Source: Chitinophaga sp. CF118 (GTDB lineage: Bacteria > Bacteroidota > Bacteroidia > Chitinophagales > Chitinophagaceae). From it: a DNA stretch of 64,000 bases. This document shows, piece after piece, positions 1 to 9,360 of this stretch. The translations under genes were made by a program, and so were the position numbers. The stretch is taken from contig NZ_FOMK01000008.1 in assembly GCF_900112615.1 (NCBI RefSeq), positions 126,011 to 190,010 on the forward strand. The letters are read 5' to 3'. The notes beneath the pieces are model-generated. The model was not told the DNA's origin. It did no database searches and saw nothing but the letters and a program-made list of their open reading frames with translations. Position 1 is the first letter of the stretch. Every line of letters begins with the position of its first letter.

Positions 1-2
1 CA

Positions 3-572
3 CGCGTAACAGATTATGTAGATGATTCGTTAATGTTATCTACGGGTGAAATTATACCTGCTAAAATTTTAATATGGGCAGCAGGTGTTATAGGAGAGGT
101 ATTTCCGGGTATTCCTCAAAGTACATATGGAAATGGGAACCGTTTAAGGGTGGATGCTCACAATACTGTAAGTGGATTTTCTAACATTTTTGCTATTGGT
201 GATATTGCTCTGCTAACCAGCGACCCAAACTATAGCAAAGGCCATCCGCAGGTAGCACAGGTTGCTATGCAGCAGGGTAAAAACCTTGCCCATAATTTAA
301 TGGCTATAAATAGTAATAACCCCCTTAAACCATTTACTTATTTTGATAAAGGATCGATGGCTATTATTGGCAGTAAAATGGCGGTGGCAGATATGCCAAA
401 ACAAAAAATGCATTTTAATGGATTTATTGCCTGGGTGGTGTGGCTGTTTATACATTTAACCTATTTAGCCAATCATCGTAACCGTGTTAAAACTTTTTAT
501 AACTGGATGCTGGCTTATTTTACAAAAGACCAGGTATTACGTATGATCATCAGACCATCTTCAAGAACGTAG
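3..572 (+). CDS. Type II NADH dehydrogenase (NDH-2), C-terminal part
   Basis: The gene enters the window from the left; the frame is open from base 3, so only about the last 190 residues are present. The fragment has the FAD-binding signature 'NIFAIGDIALL' and the NDH-2 stretch 'HPQVAQVAMQQGKNLA'. It ends in a hydrophobic/basic tail (WVVWLFIHLTYLANHRNR) of the kind that attaches these single-subunit enzymes to the inner face of the membrane. Family role: oxidation of NADH with electron transfer to quinone, without proton pumping. Membership of the FAD-dependent pyridine nucleotide oxidoreductase family is secure; NDH-2 rather than a relative is an inference from the tail. Confidence 0.85.
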   Translation, partial: RVTDYVDDSLMLSTGEIIPAKILIWAAGVIGEVFPGIPQSTYGNGNRLRVDAHNTVSGFSNIFAIGDIALLTSDPNYSKGHPQVAQVAMQQGKNLAHNLMAINSNNPLKPFTYFDKGSMAIIGSKMAVADMPKQKMHFNGFIAWVVWLFIHLTYLANHRNRVKTFYNWMLAYFTKDQVLRMIIRPSSRT

Positions 573-721
573 GTTGTCGTTATCGCTTTATTGGTGCTCA
601 ACTTATTGAAATATACTTAAATGTCTGTTAAGTTTCATAAATAGGGATTGAGAAGAATACAGAATCTGGCTTAATTTAATTAAATTGATCTTTCATTCGT
701 GTCAATTGTCATGTTAAGTTT

Positions 722-1627
722 ATGAAAGCCAATCCCCCTTCCATTCATAATTATACGATAAGTGATGTCAGTGCTGATGCTGGCCGAAAGGATACTGCTA
801 AAGATTTTCTCATTTTCAGGAGTGATGAATTAATACCTAAAGAGGAGATATTAGGACGGCCTTTACGTTCAGATCATTTTTCAATTGCGCTGATAATTGA
901 GGGGGAAGTGGAAATACAAATTAACCTGGTTAATTACCATATAAAAAAGAACGGCCTTATAATTATCCCTTCCAATGTGATACACCAGTTTCAAAATCAT
1001 AATGATGAATCCATTGTGGTAGTGGTTATCTTTTCACATAAATTTATTGGACAGGCCCGGTTTGGCGAAAAACATTTACCTTCCTTTGGTTTCTTCTCCC
1101 CGCAAAATAATCCTTATTTAATGTTGCAGAAAGAAGAAACTGAGGCATTACAGGGAATTATAAAAATGTTAAGTAAAATGGAGGAGCCGTCATATGAGCA
1201 TCCATTTAAGACGGAAATAATACATCATGGCTTTAATATTTTTATGTTTGAAGTAGCTGCTTTATTTAAAAAGTACCGACCGGATGAACAGGTAAAAATA
1301 ACCAGGAAAGAAGAGATATTAACATCATTTGTAAAGTTACTTTTTCAGCACTTCAGGGAAGAACGTGGGGTGCAATTCTATGCAGATGCACTCTGTATAA
1401 CACCTAAGCACCTCACTAAAATGGTGAAAGAAATCACTAATAAAACCTGTGGTGAAATGATTGATGAAATTGTGATTATGGAGGCGAAAATAATGCTGGA
1501 TGATCTCGGACTGTCAGTTGCCACTGTTGCGGAACAACTACAGTTTAGTGATCAGTTTTTCTTCAGTAAGTTTTTCAAGAAACATACAGGTATAACTCCA
1601 AGTAAGTATAAAAGTGCAATAAAATAA
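722..1627 (+). CDS. AraC family transcriptional regulator
   Basis: The protein has 301 residues. The N-terminal half (about 35-130) is a cupin-like sensing domain ('HFSIALIIEGEVEI', 'GLIIIPSNVIHQF'), and the last 100 residues form the paired helix-turn-helix of the AraC family ('YADALCITPKHLTKMVKE', 'VAEQLQFSDQFFFSKFFKKHTGITP'). It is a single gene; the next gene begins about 90 bases later with its own probable promoter. It resembles the regulator at 9601-10497 in overall plan. The ligand is unknown. No clear ribosome site is visible, as is usual in Bacteroidota. Confidence 0.88.
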   Translation: MKANPPSIHNYTISDVSADAGRKDTAKDFLIFRSDELIPKEEILGRPLRSDHFSIALIIEGEVEIQINLVNYHIKKNGLIIIPSNVIHQFQNHNDESIVVVVIFSHKFIGQARFGEKHLPSFGFFSPQNNPYLMLQKEETEALQGIIKMLSKMEEPSYEHPFKTEIIHHGFNIFMFEVAALFKKYRPDEQVKITRKEEILTSFVKLLFQHFREERGVQFYADALCITPKHLTKMVKEITNKTCGEMIDEIVIMEAKIMLDDLGLSVATVAEQLQFSDQFFFSKFFKKHTGITPSKYKSAIK

Positions 1628-1686
1628 AACTCATACTTCTACAAATAACCGTCCTTCTTCTCATATTTTTTGAGGAGAAAGAAACA

Positions 1687-1694
1687 TACCTTTG
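1687..1694 (+). promoter_or_regulatory. Probable -7 box (TAnnTTTG) before the LytS-type kinase
   Basis: TACCTTTG matches the Bacteroidota -7 consensus TAnnTTTG exactly and lies 26 bases before the ATG at 1721. A well-spaced -33 TTTG is not evident. The box lies inside the longest open frame (TTG at 1670), which supports translation starting at 1721. Confidence 0.45.
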
Positions 1695-1720
1695 CTTTGG
1701 GTATTATTTTCAATGTAATT

Positions 1721-2746
1721 ATGAGAATTAGACGTTTCACCATTGCCACACATACCTTAGTTTGGGTAATGTTGCTGGTCATTCCTTACGTTTCAACCGA
1801 TCAGGTTTTCAATGCGTTAGACCCTTCTTCTGACAATAAGTATCTATTGCTTTGTCTTGCATTAAGTGCAGTATTGATAATAATTTTTTACTTCAATTAC
1901 TTTTTTCTTATACCTAAATATCTGCTTGCAGAGAAATACTGGTTTTATTTTTCTTCACTATTGCTGGCGATAATACTGGTATTTTTACTTTCCGGCGTTA
2001 TATTTTTTTGGTCCGATTTCAACCCGGAAATATTACCCCAAACAAATCCTTCTATTGAAAAAGTTTTTCCTGTTATTATAGTGAATGCTCTTTTATTGTG
2101 GCTCTTATCAATTGTGTCATCTATTTTGTGGACGGTTTACAACAAATTAAAGCAAACTGAGAACGAGAAGCTTTCGGCGCAAATTGCTTCACTCAAGTCA
2201 CAAATCAACCCCCACTTTCTGTTTAATACTTTAAACAACATTTATGCTACAGCTATTGATACCTCGCCCCAAACAGCAGATATGGTTGACAAGCTTTCAG
2301 AGATGATGCGCTACACCATGAAAGATACACAGCTGGATTTTGTTTTGCTGGAAGATGAAATAGCTTACATCAGCAATTTTATTGAATTGCAAAAAATGCG
2401 ATTGGACAGAAGTGTGAAACTCGAATATCAGCATTTGGAAAATATCCCCGCTTTACGAATTGCTCCGATGCTGCTTATTCCTTTTATTGAAAATGCATTT
2501 AAACATGGCGTAAACTCAGAACAAAAAAGCCACATCAGAATCGAAATTACAATGAATAAAACAGAATTTCAGTTAAGTGTGGTGAATAATAAAGTGACTG
2601 TTCAGCGGGATATTTCTGAAAAAAGCGGATTGGGAATTGAGAATACAAAACATCGCCTTAATTTAATTTACCCATCAAAACATTTGCTGGTAATTAATGA
2701 TACTGAAAAAGATTTTTTTGTTTCTTTGCATATCAACTTACAATGA
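1721..2746 (+). CDS. LytS/YehU-type sensor histidine kinase
   Basis: A membrane histidine kinase of 341 residues. Four hydrophobic helices fill roughly residues 8-140. A short coiled segment follows, then the His_kinase motif 'LKSQINPHFLFNTLNNIYA' that carries the phosphorylated histidine. The ATP-binding domain has N-box 'PFIENAFKHG' and G-box 'GLGIENTKHRL'. The frame is open from a TTG at 1670, but I prefer ATG 1721 because a promoter-like box lies between the two and the first transmembrane helix then follows a basic N-terminus. The stop overlaps the start of the LytTR regulator (ATGA), so the two are translationally coupled and form a cognate pair. Confidence 0.9.
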   Translation: MRIRRFTIATHTLVWVMLLVIPYVSTDQVFNALDPSSDNKYLLLCLALSAVLIIIFYFNYFFLIPKYLLAEKYWFYFSSLLLAIILVFLLSGVIFFWSDFNPEILPQTNPSIEKVFPVIIVNALLLWLLSIVSSILWTVYNKLKQTENEKLSAQIASLKSQINPHFLFNTLNNIYATAIDTSPQTADMVDKLSEMMRYTMKDTQLDFVLLEDEIAYISNFIELQKMRLDRSVKLEYQHLENIPALRIAPMLLIPFIENAFKHGVNSEQKSHIRIEITMNKTEFQLSVVNNKVTVQRDISEKSGLGIENTKHRLNLIYPSKHLLVINDTEKDFFVSLHINLQ

Positions 2747-3435
2747 TAAACGCTATTGCCATAGATGATGAACCATTAGCACTTACAGTGATTCAATCCT
2801 TGTGCGATAAAAGTGGGAGTATAAATTTGCAAAAAACTTTTACCCAACCAAGCGAAGCATTAAAGTATTTACGCAAATTCCCTGTCGACTTAATTTTTTG
2901 CGATATACAAATGCCTTCCATGACAGGAATTAATTTAGTAAAGTCTTTGCCGCAAAAAACAATGGTGATTTTTACTACCGCTTTCAGTGAATACGCGGCC
3001 GTTAGTTACGAACTAAACGCCATTGACTATCTGCTTAAACCCATCAATCAGAAACGCTTTACGCAATCCATTACTAAGGCTCAGGAATATTTTGACTATA
3101 TCAATAAAAAAGACCAAAGTACGGATAGAAATATTTTTATTCGTGCCGATTTTAGTTTGGTAAAAATTCCTTTAGCTGATATTCTATACATTGAAGGATT
3201 GGCTGATTATCTCAAAATTTTTATTAAAGACCGTAAAACTATTGTAGCCCGGATACCTATGAAAGACATGATGGAGAAACTACCTTCGACTGATTTCATT
3301 CGTGTGCATCGAAGTTTCATTTTGCCATTCAGCAAAATAGAGGCTGTGAGAGGGACTACTATTTTTATCGGCGACCAGGAGTTTCCTATTGGAAGAACTT
3401 ACACCGATGAGTTTTTTAACCGCTATTCTTCTTAA
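2743..3435 (+). CDS. LytTR family response regulator
   Basis: The protein has 230 residues. A receiver domain spans about 1-120, with acidic pair 'AIDDEP' near the N-terminus, phospho-acceptor Asp in 'FCDIQMPSM', and conserved Lys in 'LLKPI'. A LytTR DNA-binding domain spans about 130-228 ('LYIEGLADYLKIF', 'FIRVHRSFILPFSKI'). It starts 4 bases inside the kinase stop codon. A TonB receptor and DUF4249 protein follow 190 bases downstream; this arrangement recurs in Bacteroidota, so the pair probably controls them, although LytTR binding sites (usually direct repeats) were not identified. Confidence 0.92.
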   Translation: MINAIAIDDEPLALTVIQSLCDKSGSINLQKTFTQPSEALKYLRKFPVDLIFCDIQMPSMTGINLVKSLPQKTMVIFTTAFSEYAAVSYELNAIDYLLKPINQKRFTQSITKAQEYFDYINKKDQSTDRNIFIRADFSLVKIPLADILYIEGLADYLKIFIKDRKTIVARIPMKDMMEKLPSTDFIRVHRSFILPFSKIEAVRGTTIFIGDQEFPIGRTYTDEFFNRYSS

Positions 3436-3534
3436 TAATCTTCTCTTTTGGTGATGTTCCGATAACTACCGGGAGATTCATATACATTCTTCGCTTAATT
3501 CTTTCCCTTCTTCTCATAATTTTTTATAAAGCGT

Positions 3535-3601
3535 TTTTTGATTTCATATTTGTATCGTTAATCATAAAAATGATTCACGAATGCAAATATGAAATCAAAA
3601 A
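3535..3601. promoter_or_regulatory. Nested inverted repeat before the TonB receptor
   Basis: An 18-base left arm (3535-3552, TTTTTGATTTCATATTTG) is the exact reverse complement of a right arm at 3584-3601. Inside the 31-base spacer a second inverted repeat, AATCAT-AAAA-ATGATT with flanking CGT/ACG, can extend the structure. The element ends 21 bases before the receptor ATG. It could be a terminator for the kinase/regulator pair, a regulator-binding site, or an mRNA leader structure; the sequence alone does not decide between these. Confidence 0.6.
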
Positions 3602-3622
3602 CCATTATTCTAATTCACAACT

Positions 3623-5926
3623 ATGCATAAGAAAACACTAATAATAAACTTCGTTCTTTTATTTAGTACAACGCTATTGCTGGCACAATCAAAATTCACT
3701 GTAAGCGGAACAGTGAAACAAAAATCATCGGGAGAAACTCTTATAGGAGCAAGCGTAGCGGTAGTAGAAAAAATCAATGTTGGTGTAGTCACTAATGAGT
3801 ATGGTTTTTATTCCCTTTCGCTTCCCAAAGGCAAGTACACATTGCGTATTTCATATATTGGATACAAGCAGGAATTGATTCCGGTTTCACTGGAATCAAA
3901 TGTTACGGTAAGCATCAACCTGGCTAACGAAACCAGTATGCAGGAAGTAGTAATAAGCACAAAAAAAGACAATGATAATCTTACCAAAGCTACCATGGGC
4001 ACTGAGGTGCTGAATATGCAAATGGCTGCAAAACTACCGGTAGTATTTGGTGAGAAAGATTTGGTAAAAACCATTCAGCTGATGCCAGGTGTAAAATCTA
4101 ACGGTGAAGGAAGCAATGGCTTTTCTGTAAGAGGTGGCGCTACTGATCAAAACCTGATATTGCTGGATGAGGCACCTGTATATAACGCATCGCACATGTT
4201 AGGTATTTTCAGCACCTTCAATAGCGATGCCATCAAAGATGCTACTATTATTAAAGGTAATAGTCCGGCACAGTTTGGTGGCCGTCTTTCATCGGTACTG
4301 GATGTGAAAATGAAGGAAGGTAATAACAAGAACTACAAGGTAAGTGGCGGACTGGGATTGATCAGCAGCAGGTTGACAGTAGAAGGCCCTATTCAAAAGG
4401 AAAAATCATCGTTTATTATTTCGGGCAGAAGGACTTATGCAGATATTTTCGCAAGACTTTCATCAGATCTGAAAGACATTAAATTGTATTTCTATGACCT
4501 GAATGTAAAGGCAAACCTGGCAATCAATGATAAGAATAAAATATTTTTCTCCGGCTATTTTGGCAAAGATGTACTGTCTGTATCTTCAATTTTCGGAAGT
4601 AAATGGGGCAATGCTACAGGTACATTAAGATGGAACAGTGTATTGAGCAGCAAACTGTTTTCCAATACTTCATTCATTTACAGTAATTATGATTTCAATG
4701 TTGGTTTCAAAAGCGGTGGTAGTGAAACAAATTTTAATTCCCATATCAAAGATCTGAACCTGAAGCAGGATTTTACTCTTTATGCAAATGCTAATAATAC
4801 GGTACGCTTTGGCTTTAATGTGATACACCATACCATTACTCCCACAAAAGCAGTAGGAACAGATATTGTAAGTAATAAAGAAAGTCGTAAGGGATTAGAA
4901 AATGCGGTATATGTAAGCAATTCCTGGAAAGCATCTGACAAAATTAATCTCGACTATGGAATTCGGTTTTCGTTTTACAATGTTTTAGGTGGCGATGCAT
5001 ATAATATTTACAAGGATAATCAACTCATTCATACCATACATTTAGAAAAAGGAAAAATCGGCGAGACTTATTCCAATTGGGAACCACGATTATCTGTGAA
5101 CTACAGGGTGAGCAATAACGCTAGTATAAAAATTGGTTATGCCCGTAACACTCAAAATCTGCACCTGATGAGCAATTCTACAGGCGGCAGCCCTACCGAC
5201 CAATGGATTGGAAACAGTTACAACATAAAGCCCGAGGTAGCCGACCAGGTGAGTGCCGGGTTTAGTAAAAATTTAAACGACAATGCATTTGAATTGAATA
5301 CAGAAGCGTATTATAAAACTATGCAGCACCAAATTGATTACAGAGATGGTGCTGATATAAATACGGTACCGGATATAGAAAGCGAATTGCTTTTCGGCAA
5401 AGGCCGATCTTATGGGTTGGAAATTTTATTGAAAAAGAAAAAAGGAACCCTTACGGGATGGGTTGGTTACACCATTTCTAAAACTGAAAGGAAAATAAAC
5501 GGCATTAATAACGGACAATGGTATAATGCGAAGCAGGACCGTACTCATGACTTATCAATAGTAGGCATTTATACGCTTTCCTCAAAATGGACATTGTCCG
5601 GTACATTTATATACACCACAGGAAATGCTGTATCATTCCCTACGGGAAAATATGTTTTGAATGATATGGTGATATACCAATATGCCAACCGAAATGCCGA
5701 TAGGATGCCCGCCACCCACAGATTAGATGTTAGTGCTACTTACGATAGACCTTCCAAAGGGAAATTACATAGCTCCTGGAGTTTTGGGCTTTACAACGTA
5801 TATGGCCGTCGCAATCCATACAGCATAACTTTTAAAGAAAACAAGTCTGATCCGAAAAAAATAGACGCTGTACAAACGTCACTGTTTCAATGGGTACCCA
5901 GTGTGAGTTATAATTTCAATTTCTAA
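3623..5926 (+). CDS. TonB-dependent receptor with carboxypeptidase-like N-terminal domain
   Basis: An outer-membrane receptor of 767 residues. A signal peptide (about 1-21, ending LLLAQ) is followed by a CarboxypepD_reg-like beta-sandwich (about 25-110, 'VSGTVKQKSSGETLIGASV', 'GFYSLSLPKG'). The plug domain (about 125-230) contains 'PVVFGEKDLVKTIQLMPG' and 'GFSVRGGATDQNLILLDEAPVYN'. The rest is beta-barrel ending in an aromatic-rich strand (SVSYNFNF). At 767 residues it is shorter than SusC proteins and lacks an STN domain. It is followed after 10 bases by the DUF4249 lipoprotein, a standard pairing. The substrate is unknown. Confidence 0.92.
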   Translation: MHKKTLIINFVLLFSTTLLLAQSKFTVSGTVKQKSSGETLIGASVAVVEKINVGVVTNEYGFYSLSLPKGKYTLRISYIGYKQELIPVSLESNVTVSINLANETSMQEVVISTKKDNDNLTKATMGTEVLNMQMAAKLPVVFGEKDLVKTIQLMPGVKSNGEGSNGFSVRGGATDQNLILLDEAPVYNASHMLGIFSTFNSDAIKDATIIKGNSPAQFGGRLSSVLDVKMKEGNNKNYKVSGGLGLISSRLTVEGPIQKEKSSFIISGRRTYADIFARLSSDLKDIKLYFYDLNVKANLAINDKNKIFFSGYFGKDVLSVSSIFGSKWGNATGTLRWNSVLSSKLFSNTSFIYSNYDFNVGFKSGGSETNFNSHIKDLNLKQDFTLYANANNTVRFGFNVIHHTITPTKAVGTDIVSNKESRKGLENAVYVSNSWKASDKINLDYGIRFSFYNVLGGDAYNIYKDNQLIHTIHLEKGKIGETYSNWEPRLSVNYRVSNNASIKIGYARNTQNLHLMSNSTGGSPTDQWIGNSYNIKPEVADQVSAGFSKNLNDNAFELNTEAYYKTMQHQIDYRDGADINTVPDIESELLFGKGRSYGLEILLKKKKGTLTGWVGYTISKTERKINGINNGQWYNAKQDRTHDLSIVGIYTLSSKWTLSGTFIYTTGNAVSFPTGKYVLNDMVIYQYANRNADRMPATHRLDVSATYDRPSKGKLHSSWSFGLYNVYGRRNPYSITFKENKSDPKKIDAVQTSLFQWVPSVSYNFNF

Positions 5927-5936
5927 AAAAGTAAAA

Positions 5937-6728
5937 ATGAAAAATATTGTTAGGATAATATTCATCGCTTTAGTTCTCACAAGTTGCGAAAAAGTAGTGG
6001 AATTGAAATACAAAGGAAATCAATCCAGAATCATTATAGAAGGCAACATTACCAATGAGGCCGGGCCGTATTTTGTAAGAATCACAAAGTCCATCAGTTT
6101 GCCGGACACCGGCACTTATCCTGCCATTGATAACGCCATAGTTACCATCAGCGATGATGCAGGATACAACGAAATTCTTACTCCGCAACAAAATGGAATG
6201 TACCGTACTAATGCATTGATTGGGGAAGAGGGGAGAACCTATACACTGACTGTACAAGTAGAAAACGAGGTGTACACTGCACAAAGCACCATGCCACAAC
6301 ATGTTACATTTGATTCTATTAAGGTGGAGCAAGTTCTTTTTGCCGGTGATACTGAACGAAATTTAATACCTGTATACAAAGATCCAATTACAAAAGGTAA
6401 TAATTACCGGTTTGTGTTGTCAGTAAACAATAAACTCATCAATCAGCACCTGGTCCTGAATGATGAAGTAAGGAATGGCAATGTAAATATCCTCAAGCTG
6501 GAAATAAATGATGATGACTTAAAGCTGAAGCGCGGAGATGAACTCTCTATAAAAATGCAATGTATAGATAAAAAAGTGGCATTATTTTACACTACACTGG
6601 CCCTGATGGCTGATAACGGCCCTGGCGGGGGCACTGCACCAAATAATCCGCCAAGTAATATTTCTAATGGAGCATTGGGCATATTTTCGGCTCATACAGT
6701 GGACATGAAGAGTGTTATGATACCGTAG
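5937..6728 (+). CDS. DUF4249 family lipoprotein
   Basis: The protein has 263 residues with a lipoprotein signal peptide ('LVLTSC', lipidated Cys near residue 17). The remainder matches DUF4249 in style: 'RIIIEGNITNEAGPYFVRI' near the start, then two beta-rich halves and a C-terminal segment ending 'LGIFSAHTVDMKSVMIP'. DUF4249 proteins regularly follow a TonB receptor and are thought to be its surface or periplasmic partner; their biochemical role is not established. It shares an operon with the receptor (10-base gap). A strong hairpin terminator follows at 6776. Confidence 0.85.
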   Translation: MKNIVRIIFIALVLTSCEKVVELKYKGNQSRIIIEGNITNEAGPYFVRITKSISLPDTGTYPAIDNAIVTISDDAGYNEILTPQQNGMYRTNALIGEEGRTYTLTVQVENEVYTAQSTMPQHVTFDSIKVEQVLFAGDTERNLIPVYKDPITKGNNYRFVLSVNNKLINQHLVLNDEVRNGNVNILKLEINDDDLKLKRGDELSIKMQCIDKKVALFYTTLALMADNGPGGGTAPNNPPSNISNGALGIFSAHTVDMKSVMIP

Positions 6729-6775
6729 TTCATAAATAGCCAATAGTACAAACGTTAGTTGTAGGTATAAGTGGT

Positions 6776-6804
6776 AGCCGGGATAGTCTTATCCCGGCTT
6801 TTAC
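6776..6804 (+). terminator. Intrinsic terminator after the TonB/DUF4249 operon
   Basis: A perfect 10-base stem (AGCCGGGATA / TATCCCGGCT) with a GTCT loop is followed by TTTAC. It lies 48 bases after the DUF4249 stop. A second, weaker hairpin (AACCAG-TTGGTG-CTGGTT, 6912-6929, then TTT) lies further into the same convergent gap. Confidence 0.8.
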
Positions 6805-6979
6805 TATTTATCTATGCTATGATACCTTTTTAATACTCCAAAAGATTGAAAGGCTTCGGTTGGAACTTATGAAGTAGTGGGAGAGGGGTGGTAACGAACC
6901 GCTCTAACCGGAACCAGTTGGTGCTGGTTTTTAGAAAGTTAAACAAACCTTAACAGGAAATTACAATTGAATAGGAGGT

Positions 6980-7552
6980 TTATTGTTTACCGGACTTACT
7001 TACTTCTTCAAGCGTCATTTTCTTGAGCTTGATATATGTTGCCTCTTTTACCATTTTATAAAAGGTATATGTTTTACCATTCCATCTCCATACGGGAAAT
7101 TCAAAGCCAGGTCCTCCTATCAGCAAATCAGGATATCCCTGGTAAGTGGTGGAAAGTATATCTGGCGCCATCCCAGGAAAGCCAAGATTATCTGTGTAGA
7201 CTCCGGCGGCATTTTTAATGAACAGGGCGACACTTGATCCTGTCGCTCCGGAGGTGTAAGAATTTCCAAATACAATAAAGATTTCGTCCTTACTATCTTT
7301 ATTGAGGTCTGTAGGGTAAACAGTCGCAGTAAAGGGATATTCCTTACTATCTTTATCCTGCGCGAATGGTTCGTTTTGATGTCCGGAAAGTACAAAGTTC
7401 AGTTTGGTAGCAATCTGATTTTTATCTGCTGGCGTTAGTGTAGTCTTAATATCTTTGAATAGCAGGGATGCTACTGCGTTGAGGCTATTCTGTTGACTAA
7501 ATAACGGATTGCTCAATAAGAAAACAATCACTGGTAGGAGAAGCTTTTTCAT
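6980..7552 (-). CDS. Secreted hypothetical protein with FG-GAP/VCBS-like sequence
   Basis: The protein has 190 residues. A signal peptide covers about 1-19 (ends 'NPLFSQQ'). The mature part contains 'TDLNKDSKDEIFIVFG' and 'GYPDLLIGGPGFEFPVWRWNGKTY', which look like the calcium-binding loops of FG-GAP/VCBS repeats. There are only one or two repeats, so it is a small single-domain protein rather than a propeller. It stands alone between converging and diverging neighbours. I do not recognise a named family; a periplasmic or secreted location is the only firm inference. Confidence 0.7.
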   Translation of the reverse strand: MKKLLLPVIVFLLSNPLFSQQNSLNAVASLLFKDIKTTLTPADKNQIATKLNFVLSGHQNEPFAQDKDSKEYPFTATVYPTDLNKDSKDEIFIVFGNSYTSGATGSSVALFIKNAAGVYTDNLGFPGMAPDILSTTYQGYPDLLIGGPGFEFPVWRWNGKTYTFYKMVKEATYIKLKKMTLEEVSKSGKQ

Positions 7553-7957
7553 TGTACTGTATTTTGACCTGATAAAGTTATTTTTCTGTACAGGGTAATG
7601 CCTGACTTCATCCGGTAGTGTTTGAGAATAGCCGATAATTTAAAAAGGACAATGCAATAGATGGTATTATCTGACAGATTATTTTTTGGAGTAACGTTTG
7701 ACGATTCTGTCTTTCCAATCACGTGTTAAAGTGCTGCTAGTGAAGCTACTAAAATTAATTGAAAAACCGTAGAAATATTATTAAAAGGCTACTCCTGAAA
7801 TTGGCGTAATAGTGGCAGTACAGCGAATAATGAGATGATTGAATATTCATGCTTAAATCTGTTAATAATAATTATATCTTCGAAATACCAGTTCGACAAT
7901 TGCCCAGTCTTCTTTGACTTTTTAAAATTATCATAAACAAAAATTTAATTCAGAGAA
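7553..7957. other. 405-base divergent intergenic region
   Basis: This AT-rich gap lies between two divergent genes (6980-7552 on minus and 7958 on plus), so it must hold both promoters. I found no exact TAnnTTTG box close to either start, no long inverted repeat, and no coding remnant that I could assign. Confidence 0.4.
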
Positions 7958-8440
7958 ATGGTTACCGACAACGAAATAATATTGCGAAAAACAGAAATTA
8001 CCGATTTAGAGTTTTTTTTTATCTTTCAGCTTGACAAAGAAGCAAACTATTTGGCCGCTTTTACTTCAAAAGACCCGGCAGACAAAACAGCATATCTTCA
8101 GAAATACACAAAATTGCTTAATGACCCAACTATAAATATGTGGACAATAATGGTGAACAGCATTATTGCAGGAAGTATAGCAAAGTTTGAAATGGAAGGC
8201 GATGCAGAAATTACATATTGGATTGACAAGAAATTTTGGGCAAAAGGTATTGCAACAAAAGCACTTAAAGACTTTCTAACCATCGAAAATACCAGACCCA
8301 TTTTTGGACGAGTAGCATTTGATAATTTGGGTTCGCAGAAAGTATTAGAGAAATGCAGTTTTATAAAAGTAGGAACAGACAAGGGTTTTGCAAATGCCCG
8401 ACAGGCAGAAATAGAAGAATTTATTTACAAACTTATATAG
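7958..8440 (+). CDS. GNAT family N-acetyltransferase
   Basis: The protein has 160 residues in the RimJ/RimL-like branch of the GNAT fold. 'IILRKTEITDLEFFFIFQLD' is the usual first strand and helix. 'AEITYWIDKKFWAKGIATKALKDFL' is the acetyl-CoA binding segment (motif A, here xxxxGIA). 'RVAFDNLGSQKVLEKCSFIKVG' is the conserved N-x-x-S-x-x-V-L-E-K-x-G/S-F C-terminal motif. Family role: acetyl transfer from acetyl-CoA to an amino group on a protein or small molecule; the acceptor is unknown. It is a single gene, with a shared hairpin terminator at 8518-8555. Confidence 0.88.
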   Translation: MVTDNEIILRKTEITDLEFFFIFQLDKEANYLAAFTSKDPADKTAYLQKYTKLLNDPTINMWTIMVNSIIAGSIAKFEMEGDAEITYWIDKKFWAKGIATKALKDFLTIENTRPIFGRVAFDNLGSQKVLEKCSFIKVGTDKGFANARQAEIEEFIYKLI

Positions 8441-8517
8441 GAATACCTTCGACTTTAACAACATCAACCAATCAAAGGTTATATTATGGCTATACCTCCG
8501 GTGGTGGTTGTCATTTT

Positions 8518-8555
8518 GAGTATCAAATAGGGCTTAAACACCCTATTTGATACTC
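8518..8555. terminator. Bidirectional hairpin terminator
   Basis: A perfect 15-base inverted repeat (GAGTATCAAATAGGG / CCCTATTTGATACTC) with an 8-base loop lies between converging genes (acetyltransferase stop 8440, YceI stop 8571). It has no long T-run, but its position and strength suggest termination in both directions. Confidence 0.6.
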
Positions 8556-8570
8556 GAACGTCTATATTTA

Positions 8571-9239
8571 TTATTTGACAGCTTTTAGTTGAAAACCAAT
8601 TTCGATCTCTTTGCTGATCATCCAATTTTCAGGACTACCTTCAGTTTTGTAGTTAATGCCCCACGCAGTCCTGTCAATCACAAATTTTGCATTTGCGGTA
8701 ACATCATTCTCATTAACCGCGATCTGCGCCGGAAAAGTAATGTTCAGGGTACTATCTTTTAATGTCAGATTACCACTTATAAGATGAGTAGCACCTGCCA
8801 GGAGGCTTTTTCCCTTTACACTGTCATAAGGTGCTACGCCGGTGATAACGAATTTGGCGTTAGGATATTTGGCTACATCAAAAAAGTCAGGGCTTTTCAA
8901 GTGCTTATCAAGCTCAGTTGATTTTTTATCTTTCTCGGTAACGGAAGCAGGATCTGTGACAAGTGTATTCATATTCACTTCGAAACTTCCACCAGTAAGT
9001 GTACCATTTTCAATATTAAGACTTCCATCAGCTACCTTAATGTTTCCGAATCGTGGTGCAAATCCACCTTTGTGAGTAGCACGCCACTGAACAGATGTGG
9101 CTGTTGTGTCAATTGTGTAGGCGCTACCAGTGGTTGCTGCAGCTTCTTTTTTTTCTTCAGTTTTTGCATGATCCTGTGACGGACCACCACATGCTGCCAA
9201 TGTAAGGAGTAAAATAAAGGATGATAATGTTTGTCTCAT
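8571..9239 (-). CDS. YceI family lipoprotein
   Basis: The protein has 222 residues. The N-terminus is a lipoprotein signal (LLTLAACGG, Cys near residue 17), followed by a Lys/Glu/Ala linker. The YceI lipocalin-like domain spans about 42-220, with 'AYTIDTTATSVQWRATHKGG' at its start, 'GSFEVNMNTLVTD', 'LKSPDFFDVAKYPNAKFVIT' and the closing 'DRTAWGINYKTEGS'. YceI proteins bind a polyisoprenoid in a beta-barrel; their cellular role is uncertain and often linked to stress or membrane lipid. Monocistronic, with its own start region facing the SnoaL-like fragment. Confidence 0.92.
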   Translation of the reverse strand: MRQTLSSFILLLTLAACGGPSQDHAKTEEKKEAAATTGSAYTIDTTATSVQWRATHKGGFAPRFGNIKVADGSLNIENGTLTGGSFEVNMNTLVTDPASVTEKDKKSTELDKHLKSPDFFDVAKYPNAKFVITGVAPYDSVKGKSLLAGATHLISGNLTLKDSTLNITFPAQIAVNENDVTANAKFVIDRTAWGINYKTEGSPENWMISKEIEIGFQLKAVK

Positions 9240-9360
9240 TTTATTGTTTTTTAATATTTTATTTAATAAAATAATTAGGAATGCTTACCCGAATCTAGTT
9301 ATTTATTCAGAAAAGAGTGGGCAAACCTAACAATATAATTTCCATAATTCCATAATTAGA

